A stretch of 64,000 nt of DNA from Chryseobacterium cupriresistens (GTDB lineage Bacteria; Bacteroidota; Bacteroidia; Flavobacteriales; Weeksellaceae). The stretch is from contig NZ_JBKKJT010000006.1 in assembly GCF_046614675.1 (NCBI RefSeq), positions 186,001 to 250,000 on the forward strand, written 5' to 3'. Within the stretch, counting starts at the first letter, position 1. The number at the start of each line of letters is the position of its first letter. Positions 1-8,146 of the stretch are shown piece after piece. The translations under genes and the position numbers were made by a program. The notes beneath the pieces are model-generated. The model had not been told where the DNA came from and made no database searches. It was given only the letters and a program-made list of their open reading frames with translations.

Positions 1-425
1 ATAAACTGATTTTAAAGTTGAAACTCTGAACATATCAATTAGTTTTAAAAACCAGCCTTGTAAGAATGTGAGTTGCACCGTAATAGTAAAGAAAAAATCC
101 CCAAGGCTGTTATTGATTAAATATTGAAAAAAGAAAAACTTTAACATCCACAAAACATTAAGAATTCTTTTTCATCATTTGTGTTTTGTATTGAAATAAG
201 ATATAATGAGTTATGGATGTGATGCGAATTTGCAACAAAAAAGAATAAACTCTTGCAAAGTAAACTACATCACATATACATCAATAACACAAGATTCACA
301 TTTACAGCGTTTTATAAATCACAAAATGATCAAAACATAGAAAAAATTATAGTTTAGGAAAACAAATCAGCTGATTTTCCATGTACTCCATTTATCTCAC
401 TTCATCTCGAAATTTCGAATTAGAT
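1..425. other. Intergenic, no gene seen
   Basis: AT-rich stretch at the window edge. I see no convincing ORF, RNA or repeat in it. It may hold the regulatory region of a gene left of the window. Confidence 0.5.
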
Positions 426-456
426 AAAAAAAAACCGGAAAGTTGAGCTTTCCGGA
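426..456 (-). terminator. Intrinsic terminator after the DUF6496-like gene
   Basis: The arms CCGGAAAG (435-442) and CTTTCCGG (448-455) form a perfect stem. Read on the minus strand it is followed by a run of nine T. It sits directly downstream of the stop at 464. Confidence 0.8.
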
Positions 457-463
457 TGATGAA

Positions 464-652
464 TTACATATTTTTCTTTTTTGATGGTACTTTCATACCT
501 TTTTCCCGCGCTTCAGAAATACCGATGGCTACGGCTTGTTTTCTGCTTGTCACTTTCTTTCCGGAAGAAGACTTTAATTTTCCTTCCTTGAATTCGTGCA
601 TTACCTTTCCTACTTTGTCCTGAGCTTTTTCTGAATATTTAGTCTTGCTCAT
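464..652 (-). CDS. Small basic DUF6496-like protein
   Basis: A 62-residue, lysine-rich protein. The first half has KYSEKAQDKVGKVMHEFKEGKL, split here as KYSEKAQDKVG and KVMHEFKEGKL, and the second has SRKQAVAIGISEAREKG. These fit the small Bacteroidota/proteobacterial family DUF6496, as I remember it, whose function is unknown. The Lys/Ser-rich tails and a predicted helix around residues 38-50 would suit nucleic-acid binding, but that is inference. The gene is followed by a strong terminator and lies just downstream of the 157-residue ORF on the same strand, so the two may share a transcript. Confidence 0.6.
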   Translation of the reverse strand: MSKTKYSEKAQDKVGKVMHEFKEGKLKSSSGKKVTSRKQAVAIGISEAREKGMKVPSKKKNM

Positions 653-666
653 GATCAGATTTTTTT

Positions 667-1140
667 TTAAGATTTTGGCAGGGATACCCCTAATTCATAA
701 ACACAGGCATGTTTCAAATATTTTGAACGCTCTCTCGATGTTACCGATTCAAAATGATCGTTTTTGATCACAATAATCGGGTCTTCCGCATTTTCAATCT
801 CAAAATTGGCTAAATATCTTTCATCCGGTGGAGATTGTTGCAGTTTTGCTTTTATTTTCTGCAGCTCATCTGCATATTTTCTAAATCCCGGATCTGAGGA
901 ATGGATAAATTTATACTCATCGCCTGCATACACATAGTAATGAATTTTTTTCTCTATCAACCCCGCCTCATCAGTAATTTCGGGATTATCATTTCCGTCT
1001 CTAAAAACTACTTCCACTAATGTTCCTCCTTTTTTATGAGCACATTCTTCAGCGTCTTTAAAACTGGAAAAACCTGTATAAACAATCTGATCGTTTAATA
1101 CATAACGGTTCAGTTTCTGGTTGTATGCATTCGTTTCCAT
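667..1140 (-). CDS. Conserved-looking hypothetical protein, 157 aa
   Basis: I do not recognise a family. The protein is soluble and charged, without signal peptide or membrane segment. Its N-terminus reads like a short beta-rich unit (QIVYTGFSSFKDAEECAHKKGG), and a helical charged stretch (about residues 85-105) follows. The start codon at 1140 is preceded by an A-rich leader. It is 15 bp upstream of the DUF6496-like gene on the same strand, which suggests a two-gene unit ending at the terminator at 426-456. It is divergent from the DPP4 gene. Confidence 0.6.
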   Translation of the reverse strand: METNAYNQKLNRYVLNDQIVYTGFSSFKDAEECAHKKGGTLVEVVFRDGNDNPEITDEAGLIEKKIHYYVYAGDEYKFIHSSDPGFRKYADELQKIKAKLQQSPPDERYLANFEIENAEDPIIVIKNDHFESVTSRERSKYLKHACVYELGVSLPKS

Positions 1141-1233
1141 AATTATTATTTGATTTGATTATAAGGTATGATATTCAATTTTTTTGCCAAAAAGCTTATT
1201 TGAAAAGCTTTTTTATACATTTAATAAAATTAT

Positions 1234-1241
1234 TATCTTTG
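1234..1241 (+). promoter_or_regulatory. -7 box of the DPP4 gene
   Basis: TATCTTTG matches the Bacteroidota -7 consensus TAnnTTTG exactly and lies 20 bp before the ATG at 1261. No TTG at the usual -33 distance is evident. Confidence 0.55.
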
Positions 1242-1260
1242 AAATCCATTACTATTAGAA

Positions 1261-3390
1261 ATGAAAAAATTACTCTTAACTCTTACTGTTGCGGCGGTAT
1301 TCCAAAATGTGTCGGCACAGGAAATCACTTTAGATAAAATATACTCAGGATATTACCGTGGAAAAGGGATCGCAGGAATCACTTCAATGAAAAACGGAGA
1401 AAATTATCTGGTCATTGAACCGTCAGGAATTGCAAAATATTCTTACAAAACTTCACAAAAAGAAGGGAATCTTGTAGATGGAAAATTTGAAAGCTATATT
1501 TTTTCTGATGATGAATCTAAAATTCTTTTACAGGTTGAAAGCCAGCCTATTTACAGACATTCTTTTCTGGGGAAATTTGATGTAAAAGATTTAAAATCCG
1601 GGAAAGTAATCAGCCTGAATGAAGGGAAACCTGTTCAGGAGCCTGCGTTTTCACCGGATGCTACGAAAGTGGCCTTTATTTCTGACAATAATCTTTTTTA
1701 TCAGGACCTTAATTCAGGAAAAATCACACAGATTACAACGGATGGTAAAAAGAATTCAATCCTGAATGGTTTGGCAGACTGGGTATATGAGGAAGAATTC
1801 GGGCATGCAAAACAATATGAATGGACAAAAAATTCTGATGCCATCGTATTTGTGAAGTCTGATGAAAGCCAGGTTCCGGAAATCTATATTCCTATCTATG
1901 GGAAAACGCTTTATCCTACAGAAATGCGTTATAAATATCCAAAAGCAGGTGAGAAAAACTCCGTAGTTTCAGCACAGCTATACCGTCTTGATAACGGGAA
2001 AACAATGCAGCTGAACCTGGGTTCTTTCAAAAATTATTACATCCCGAATGTATTTCAGACTGCAAAGCCGGACGAAATGGTTCTGATCACTTCTGAAAGG
2101 ATACAAAATGCTTCTGATATTTTAAAAGTGAACACAAAAACCGGAGCAGTTCAGAAGTTATTTACAGAAACAGATGAAAAATGGGTAGATACAGACAGCC
2201 CTACTCTTGAATTCCTTGAAGATGATTCCTTCCTTTGGGCTTCTGAGAGAGACGGGAACCGTCACCTGTACTGGTATGACAAAGATGGTAAGTTGAAAAA
2301 ACAGATCACAAAAGGAAACTGGGAGGTAACCGATTATTATGGGTTTAATCCAAAGTCCAAAGAAATTTATGTTCAGACTACTGAAAAAGGAAGTATCAAT
2401 AAAGTCATTTCCAAAGTCAATATTGAAAACGGAAAGACCCAGCTGATCTCTAATGCAGAAGGAAACAACTCCGCAAACTTCAGTAAAAACTATAATTATT
2501 TCATTGAAACATCTTCTACAGCAGCTAAACCTTATACCTATGTTTTAAAAGACGGTAATGGAAAAGCAGTAAAAGAGCTTCAGAACAACAATGACCAGTT
2601 ACAGAAACTAAAAGCTGATAATTTTGTTGAAAAAGAATTCATTACGATTCCAAACGCTGTAGGTGATCAGATGAATGCCTGGATTATGAAGCCTAAAAAT
2701 TTCGATCCTAATAAAAAATATCCGCTGTTTATGTTCCAGTATTCAGGCCCGGGATCTCAGCAGGTAGCCAACTCATGGGATAACGGAAATGCTATTTGGT
2801 TCAATCATCTTGTACAAAAAGGATATATTGTTGCTTGTGTAGACGGCCGTGGAACAGGCTATAAAGGAGCAAAATATAAGAAAGTAACTTATATGAATTT
2901 AGGAAAATATGAGATTGAAGATCAGATCACAGCAGCCAAGTGGTTCGGAAGCCAATCTTATATTGATAAAAGCAGAATCGGAATGTTCGGATGGAGCTTC
3001 GGTGGTTATATGACCAGTTTAGCCATGACGAAAGGAGCTGATGTCTTCAAAGTAGGAATTGCTGTAGCACCGGTAACCAACTGGAGATATTACGACTCTG
3101 TATACACAGAAAGATTTATGAGAACACCTCAGGAAAACCCGGATGGATATGATAAAAATTCTCCTACGGAATATGCTAATCTGTTGAAGGGAAAATTCCT
3201 TCTGATTCACGGAACGGCTGATGATAACGTTCACTTCCAGAATTCTATGGAGTTCTCTGAAGCTTTGATTCAAAACAAAAAACAGTTTGATTTCATGGCT
3301 TATCCGGACAAAAACCATGGAATTTACGGTGGACAAACAAGACCTCAGTTATACCAGAAAATGACGGATTTCATCCTGAATAATCTATAA
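1261..3390 (+). CDS. Dipeptidyl peptidase IV-type S9 serine peptidase
   Basis: It is likely to remove Xaa-Pro dipeptides from peptide N-termini in the periplasm. A Sec signal peptide (residues 1-19, ending VSAQ) is followed by a DPPIV N-terminal beta-propeller (about 40-470) and an alpha/beta-hydrolase domain (about 490-709). The nucleophile is Ser579 in GWSFGGYMTS, the acid is Asp654 or 655 in GTADDNVH, and His686 lies in DKNHGIYGG. The propeller has the DWVYEEEF motif that binds the substrate N-terminus in DPP4. Length (709 aa) is normal for bacterial DPP4. It is a monocistronic gene with its own -7 box and terminator. The three peptide transporters downstream suggest a peptide-eating lifestyle. 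Confidence 0.93.
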   Translation: MKKLLLTLTVAAVFQNVSAQEITLDKIYSGYYRGKGIAGITSMKNGENYLVIEPSGIAKYSYKTSQKEGNLVDGKFESYIFSDDESKILLQVESQPIYRHSFLGKFDVKDLKSGKVISLNEGKPVQEPAFSPDATKVAFISDNNLFYQDLNSGKITQITTDGKKNSILNGLADWVYEEEFGHAKQYEWTKNSDAIVFVKSDESQVPEIYIPIYGKTLYPTEMRYKYPKAGEKNSVVSAQLYRLDNGKTMQLNLGSFKNYYIPNVFQTAKPDEMVLITSERIQNASDILKVNTKTGAVQKLFTETDEKWVDTDSPTLEFLEDDSFLWASERDGNRHLYWYDKDGKLKKQITKGNWEVTDYYGFNPKSKEIYVQTTEKGSINKVISKVNIENGKTQLISNAEGNNSANFSKNYNYFIETSSTAAKPYTYVLKDGNGKAVKELQNNNDQLQKLKADNFVEKEFITIPNAVGDQMNAWIMKPKNFDPNKKYPLFMFQYSGPGSQQVANSWDNGNAIWFNHLVQKGYIVACVDGRGTGYKGAKYKKVTYMNLGKYEIEDQITAAKWFGSQSYIDKSRIGMFGWSFGGYMTSLAMTKGADVFKVGIAVAPVTNWRYYDSVYTERFMRTPQENPDGYDKNSPTEYANLLKGKFLLIHGTADDNVHFQNSMEFSEALIQNKKQFDFMAYPDKNHGIYGGQTRPQLYQKMTDFILNNL

Positions 3391-3408
3391 TATTCAATTA
3401 TAACTCAT

Positions 3409-3445
3409 AAAAAATCCCTTTCAGAAATTCTGAAAGGGATTTTTA
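3409..3445. terminator. Bidirectional intrinsic terminator
   Basis: AAATCCCTTTCAG pairs with CTGAAAGGGATTT around a short AT loop, with A- and T-runs on both sides. It serves the convergent DPP4 (+) and GLPGL (-) genes. Confidence 0.85.
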
Positions 3446-4267
3446 TTATTTAGGGTATTTCACCGCTTTATCCAGTTCTATAGGATTATTAAAGGCTTTT
3501 AACTTTTTTCTTTCGTTGGCTTCTGCGGGTTTCAGCTGTTCTTTGGAGAGAATTGTACCATCATCAAGCTGCAATTTTTGCCCTTCGCGCATGGTCAGAT
3601 TTCCATTCAAGACATATTTAAAGGGATTGGAATAGAGGTCCAGCCTTAGTTTATTTAAATCCTTCTGGGTAACGGGAATTGCTCTGGATATAGAGGCATT
3701 TAATGAATTACGCTGATAATCATCCGGAATCATTTCACTTTTGATTACTTTAAAATAATAAGCTTTTTTTGAATCATATAGCTCCATGATTAAACCAGGT
3801 AAACCATTAAATTTATAAGGTCCGTAGGGCATTGGAATATCTTTAGTAAACCATGCGATCCAGTTTCTTCCTCCAAATTTGGTGGTCGCCTTTTGAAGCG
3901 AAAGGTGATCAGATATTTTTATGCTGTCTGTAATAGTCCACTGTTGCCTTGGTTCCTCAGACATTTTATAAAAATTCACATCCCCGATATATTCATAGTT
4001 CTGATAAGTATTGCTATTGTTCTTTTTGATGAGAAATGAAGTCAGCCTGCCAGGTATATATTGTCCGGTAGCAGTAAATATTGAATCATTAATATAATTC
4101 AACCTGTTATAATACGCTATATCCTCTTTTGTGATATCCAGATAATAATTTTCCCTGGTGATATCTTTTGAGGTCGAATCTTTCTTATATTTTACCTCAT
4201 AGATGAACCTGTTGTTCTGAGCAAACATCATGCATGTTCCCAGCAATATAAATAATAAGTTTTTCAT
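3446..4267 (-). CDS. GLPGL family protein
   Basis: A 273-residue exported protein with a Sec signal peptide (about residues 1-16, ending MFAQ). It carries the family hallmark FNGLPGLIMELYD (about 150-162) preceded by GGRNWIAWFT. The GLPGL family (TIGR01200, as I recall) is restricted to Bacteroidota and has no proven function; members often sit next to peptide-modification or export loci. It is 6 bp downstream of the VKOR fusion and is probably translated from the same mRNA as the Cys-rich leader peptide. A second member lies at 32536-33336 beside the grasp-with-spasm operon. Confidence 0.88.
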   Translation of the reverse strand: MKNLLFILLGTCMMFAQNNRFIYEVKYKKDSTSKDITRENYYLDITKEDIAYYNRLNYINDSIFTATGQYIPGRLTSFLIKKNNSNTYQNYEYIGDVNFYKMSEEPRQQWTITDSIKISDHLSLQKATTKFGGRNWIAWFTKDIPMPYGPYKFNGLPGLIMELYDSKKAYYFKVIKSEMIPDDYQRNSLNASISRAIPVTQKDLNKLRLDLYSNPFKYVLNGNLTMREGQKLQLDDGTILSKEQLKPAEANERKKLKAFNNPIELDKAVKYPK

Positions 4268-4273
4268 AATAAT

Positions 4274-5833
4274 TTAATTTTCAGATAATAATTCCGGGAT
4301 AAAGAACTCCAGATCTGCTCTTTCATACTGAACCGGGTATTCCGTGTCATTAATAAAGATATTGGGTGTAAAATGCACCCCATTGCTGCTTACCCATTCT
4401 TCATGTCCTTTTAATAATGCAAGTGCATTCTCTGAACTTCCAAAATATTTAGAATACTTATGATACCAGCCACTTTTGTCTTCATTATAGCCCTGAACAT
4501 CATACCAGCTGCTCAACGCTTCCAGAAATTCTATTTTATTTTCGCTATTGATATAAATATTGGTAAGATTCACATGAACCGTTCTATTATCCAGATCATC
4601 CCTGCTAAGATCTATATCAAAGAAAATATTGATTCTCAAATCATTAGAATACTTTTTTACCAGCTTTAGAAAAACAGGATAAAATTCTTTGCAATGTTTA
4701 CAAAAAGGATTGGTAATAAAGGTTAAAGTTTGATCTGCTTTTTCATTTCCAAACACAAAAGCGTTCGAAAAATCTTTATTCTCAACTTTTTTCTGTAAAG
4801 ACAAATTATTTTTGAAAAACTGATAGTTTCTCCTGAATTTCAGATTTCTTTTTAGGGTATTTTCATCTTTCTGTCCCTTCTTATTTTTTATCCTAAAATT
4901 CATCAAAACAATGAGCGAACCTAAACTTCCTATTAGAAACAGAACAACAGTTATGTCCGGTTTTTTACTGGTAAATGAGATAAGATTGGCAGCCACCAGC
5001 TGAATACATACTGAGGTTATGATTACCATGCAGACAGGACAATACTTTTTAACAACAAATACCTGATAGAATAAGGATAAGAAAGCAACGGGTATGAATG
5101 CAAATAATCCATATTGATAGATCTCAAAAAAGAATTCAATATTTTTTATCAGACTCAATAAAATAAAACACACGATCTGACTGGTAAAAAACAGCAGTGA
5201 AATCTCAGATAAATCTATTTTATTAAAAATCTTCCATTTTTTCGAATTAAAAACCAGGTCACAATCCGTATTCAGATAATTGCTTTTACATACTCCAACC
5301 GGTATGAATGTTCCTTTCCCATGCGTTTTTTTGTAGGCTTCACGGGCAAATATGAATCCGATAAGTCCTGTAGCCGCAAAGATCAGTTTCAAAACCAGAT
5401 TGGAATCATCATAAACGAAAAGGAACAGAAACAGCAGCGTTACAATTCCCCAGTTAATGTATGTATAATCTAGTTTTGATTTTGTATTGAACTGCTCCTC
5501 AGGCTTTTCTATAATAAGTATTATATTTTCCCATTCTGAAAAAAAATCTTCCGTTTGAGAACCATTGACTGTTATTTTATCACCTATATTATTCACCACT
5601 GCCAATTCTCCTTTTACTAAAGCCAGAAAATCCTCAGGTAAAATATCTTTTTCATCATTATCAATTCTGTAACTGTAATTTTCAATATTGAAAAAATGTA
5701 AAGCATCAGAAAATGCCAGAAGGCTTGGAAAATTGGGATGCCCTTCCAATTGAAGTTCAAACTCATCCTTATCAATATGTATTTTATTATCATCCAGGTA
5801 ATTGATAACAGCAGTATAGCTTTTGCGTGTCAT
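4274..5833 (-). CDS. C39-like / VKOR / thioredoxin fusion, disulfide-forming membrane protein
   Basis: Probably an oxidative-folding enzyme. I choose the ATG at 5833 (MTRKSY) because an earlier in-frame codon lies inside a terminator hairpin. From the N-terminus: a domain resembling C39 peptidases but without the catalytic Cys (about 1-115); four or five membrane helices of a vitamin K epoxide reductase domain (about 125-305) with the loop pair CKSNYLNTDC and the redox pair CPVC; then a DsbA/thioredoxin-like domain (about 340-519) with active site CKHC. In this architecture the VKOR part re-oxidises the thioredoxin part, passing electrons to quinone. The preceding gene encodes a six-Cys leader peptide, a plausible substrate. 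Confidence 0.85.
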   Translation of the reverse strand: MTRKSYTAVINYLDDNKIHIDKDEFELQLEGHPNFPSLLAFSDALHFFNIENYSYRIDNDEKDILPEDFLALVKGELAVVNNIGDKITVNGSQTEDFFSEWENIILIIEKPEEQFNTKSKLDYTYINWGIVTLLFLFLFVYDDSNLVLKLIFAATGLIGFIFAREAYKKTHGKGTFIPVGVCKSNYLNTDCDLVFNSKKWKIFNKIDLSEISLLFFTSQIVCFILLSLIKNIEFFFEIYQYGLFAFIPVAFLSLFYQVFVVKKYCPVCMVIITSVCIQLVAANLISFTSKKPDITVVLFLIGSLGSLIVLMNFRIKNKKGQKDENTLKRNLKFRRNYQFFKNNLSLQKKVENKDFSNAFVFGNEKADQTLTFITNPFCKHCKEFYPVFLKLVKKYSNDLRINIFFDIDLSRDDLDNRTVHVNLTNIYINSENKIEFLEALSSWYDVQGYNEDKSGWYHKYSKYFGSSENALALLKGHEEWVSSNGVHFTPNIFINDTEYPVQYERADLEFFIPELLSEN

Positions 5834-5856
5834 TTTACTATAACTTTTTGTATTTA

Positions 5857-5884
5857 AAAAAAATAGCAACAGTTTCCTGTTGCC
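5857..5884 (-). terminator. Intrinsic terminator between leader peptide and VKOR gene
   Basis: On the minus strand GGCAACAG-GAAA-CTGTTGC is followed by TATTTTTTTT. It lies between the precursor gene and its putative modifying enzyme. It would let the peptide mRNA outnumber the enzyme mRNA, with partial read-through. Confidence 0.75.
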
Positions 5885-5905
5885 ATTTTAAAAGATTTAC
5901 TTTAA

Positions 5906-6094
5906 TTACCCACAACAAAAAGTACCGTTGCAATACGAATCACCATTCCCATTATGAGTATTTGCACATGCTGCATTGGTACATGCACATCCTGCATCCG
6001 AAATAGGATCTTCCTCTCTTAATCCCCCTTTAATGGTTTTCAACTCATTTCGGGATAAACTTCCTTTCATCTTTTTTAAATTGATCTTTTTCAT
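5906..6094 (-). CDS. Cys-rich double-glycine leader peptide (bacteriocin-like / RiPP precursor)
   Basis: A 62-residue peptide. The leader (about 1-25) has LSRNELKTIKGG, the double-glycine motif of Bacteroidota natural-product precursors cleaved by C39 peptidase transporters. The C-terminal core of about 37 residues has six Cys (GCACTN, AACAN, SYCNG, FCCG), an even number that suits three disulfides. It has its own promoter (6135-6163) and is followed by a terminator, a VKOR/thioredoxin enzyme and a GLPGL protein on the same strand. No dedicated C39 transporter is within the window. The product and its activity are unknown; a disulfide-stabilised secreted peptide is my inference. Confidence 0.82.
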   Translation of the reverse strand: MKKINLKKMKGSLSRNELKTIKGGLREEDPISDAGCACTNAACANTHNGNGDSYCNGTFCCG

Positions 6095-6134
6095 AATAAA
6101 TGTTTTTTTAATTACGTGTCACTATTGACATAGG

Positions 6135-6163
6135 CGAAAATAGAAAACAAATATCACTCACAA
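6135..6163 (-). promoter_or_regulatory. Promoter of the Cys-rich leader peptide gene
   Basis: On the minus strand TTG (6161-6163), an 18-nt spacer and TATTTTCG (6135-6142), one mismatch from TAnnTTTG. It lies about 40 bp upstream of the ATG at 6094. Confidence 0.6.
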
Positions 6164-6327
6164 AGGAAATACATATGCATATTTTATGTTTATTCATTGT
6201 ATTTTAATTTGTGAAATATGTACAAGTTTTTAAATAAAGAAAACCTGTCTGCACATTCATTTTTCTTATTTATTTCATTAATCATTTACGCAGCTATTAT
6301 TTATTTTATCAATTAAAATTAAAAAGC

Positions 6328-6335
6328 TATTTTTG
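6328..6335 (+). promoter_or_regulatory. -7 box of the first POT gene
   Basis: TATTTTTG matches TAnnTTTG. Transcription should start near 6341. That rules out the alternative TTG start at 6333 and supports the ATG at 6357. Confidence 0.5.
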
Positions 6336-6356
6336 GGAAATTTGAAAATTGATTAT

Positions 6357-8012
6357 ATGAAGACTAAACATCCTAAAGGGCTGCCCTATCTATTCTTTAC
6401 AGAAATGTGGGAGCGTTTCGGGTATTACCTGATTCTTGGAATCTTTGTTCTATATGTTATTGAGCCTACGGGCATGAAAGGCGGACTTGGACTTCCGGAT
6501 AAAACTGCTGATGACATTTTCGGAACTTATATTGCTTTAACTTATCTGACTCCCTTTATTGGAGGATTCCTGGCAGACAGAGTGTTAGGATATATCAAAT
6601 CTATTTATCTTGGAGGTTTTTTAATGGCTGCAGGATATATAGGTATGGGAGTTTTTAAAGATTTACCCCTGTTTTATACCTCTCTGGCATTAATTATTAT
6701 TGGAAACGGTTTCTTTAAGCCTACTATTTCCACATTATTAGGAAACCTTTATTCAGAAGAACCTTATAAAGCTAATAAAGACTCTGGGTATAATATTTTC
6801 TATATGGGAATCAATATCGGGGCATTTATCTGTAATATTATTGCCGCTTTCATGCGTAATAAATTCGGTTGGGGTGAAGCTTTTATCACTGCGGGTGTAG
6901 GAATGCTTATCGGAATGGTTATTTTTACCATCGGAAGAAAGCATTACATTCATGCTGCACAGATGAAACCTGTACAGGAAGGTGATACAAAACTTTCAGA
7001 GATTCTGATCAAAGTATTTGTTCCTGCTATCGTTGCCGGAGCAATAGGTTGGTTTATCCCTGATAATATTTTTGGAAGTGACAGTACGGATGCCTTTATT
7101 TTTGCGTGTGTACCTGTTATTTATTTCTATGCATCCCTCTACTTTAAGGCTAAACCTGATGAAAAAGCCTCTATCGGAGCATTACTTTCTGTATTCCTGA
7201 TCAGTATGTTCTTCTGGGCGGTTTTCAAACAAAACGGTACAGCATTGACAAGATGGGCTAATTATTACACGGACAGAAGTGTTCCTGCTTCTCTTGAAAA
7301 GCCATTGGAAGGTATCTATATGGTAGATGGGAAGAGCTATGAAGACAAAGAAACTCCTGTCTATGATAATCAGTTCCGTTCTCAGAAAGATGATAATGGG
7401 GAGACTAAAAAAGAAATGGGAAAAGATGTATACTTTAAAAACATATCCCCAGAGCAGCGTGCGACTCTTGAGAAAAACCCTGAAAACAAAGTTTATCTGT
7501 ACAATACAGAACTGTTTCAGTCTATCAATCCGTTCTGGGTTATTGCGCTAACTCCGGTTATTGTAGGATTCTGGGCATTGTTGAGAAGAAAAGGAAAAGA
7601 ACCATTAACGCCTACCAAGATCGTTTTAGGTTTATTTATTTCAGGACTTTCCTGCCTTGTCATGGTGTTAGCCGTAATGGCCGGAGACAATGGCGCTGTA
7701 AAAGTATCTCCTCTATGGCTGGTTGCCAGCTACGGAGTCATTACTATCGGTGAGCTGTGCCTGTCTCCAATGGGGCTTTCTTTTGTTTCCAAACTTTCTC
7801 CTGCAAGGATTACAGCATTGATGATGGGAGGATTTTTCCTGGCCAACTCTGTGGGAAATAAGCTTTCAGGAATCCTGGCAAGTACATGGTACAATTATGA
7901 AAACAAAACGAATTATTTCCTTGTTAATTTCGCTTTGTTAATATTTGCTACACTTTTAGGTCTTTCTATGTTAAAAAGGCTGAATAAGATTATGACAGAA
8001 AAAGGGCATTAA
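6357..8012 (+). CDS. Proton-dependent oligopeptide transporter (POT/PTR family)
   Basis: An inner-membrane MFS symporter bringing in di- and tripeptides with protons. The N-terminus has the PTR signature FTEMWERFGYY (ExxERFxYY). FYMGINIGAFICNI, the second PTR2 motif, is near residue 150, and GELCLSPMGLSFV (about 460) marks the C-terminal bundle. There are about 12-14 membrane helices. A soluble, charged insert (about 320-380, with QFRSQKDDNGETKKEMGKD) lies between helices, as in many Bacteroidota POTs. Length (551 aa from 6357) is normal. It is followed by its own terminator, so it is not in an operon with the next POT. Confidence 0.93.
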   Translation: MKTKHPKGLPYLFFTEMWERFGYYLILGIFVLYVIEPTGMKGGLGLPDKTADDIFGTYIALTYLTPFIGGFLADRVLGYIKSIYLGGFLMAAGYIGMGVFKDLPLFYTSLALIIIGNGFFKPTISTLLGNLYSEEPYKANKDSGYNIFYMGINIGAFICNIIAAFMRNKFGWGEAFITAGVGMLIGMVIFTIGRKHYIHAAQMKPVQEGDTKLSEILIKVFVPAIVAGAIGWFIPDNIFGSDSTDAFIFACVPVIYFYASLYFKAKPDEKASIGALLSVFLISMFFWAVFKQNGTALTRWANYYTDRSVPASLEKPLEGIYMVDGKSYEDKETPVYDNQFRSQKDDNGETKKEMGKDVYFKNISPEQRATLEKNPENKVYLYNTELFQSINPFWVIALTPVIVGFWALLRRKGKEPLTPTKIVLGLFISGLSCLVMVLAVMAGDNGAVKVSPLWLVASYGVITIGELCLSPMGLSFVSKLSPARITALMMGGFFLANSVGNKLSGILASTWYNYENKTNYFLVNFALLIFATLLGLSMLKRLNKIMTEKGH

Positions 8013-8037
8013 AATGCTCAATATGATAAAGATAACT

Positions 8038-8067
8038 AAGCTGCGGAATAGTCCCGCAGCTTTTTTA
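8038..8067 (+). terminator. Intrinsic terminator
   Basis: AAGCTGCGG and CCGCAGCTT are separated by about seven bases and followed by TTTTTT. It ends the first POT transcript. Confidence 0.85.
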
Positions 8068-8088
8068 TTTAAAAATAAAATTAAAACC

Positions 8089-8118
8089 TTGCCAAAAACC
8101 CAAAATAAACTATATTTG
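8089..8118 (+). promoter_or_regulatory. Promoter of the second POT gene
   Basis: TTG (8089-8091), a 19-nt spacer and TATATTTG (8111-8118) match the Bacteroidota housekeeping promoter fully. The ATG is at 8147. Confidence 0.75.
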
Positions 8119-8146
8119 TCAGTCTTAACAAAAATTAACAATAGAA

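Noticed and set aside
4460..4669. Plus-strand ORF within the VKOR gene
   Set aside because: Shadow of a well-supported gene, with no start context and no coding bias of its own.
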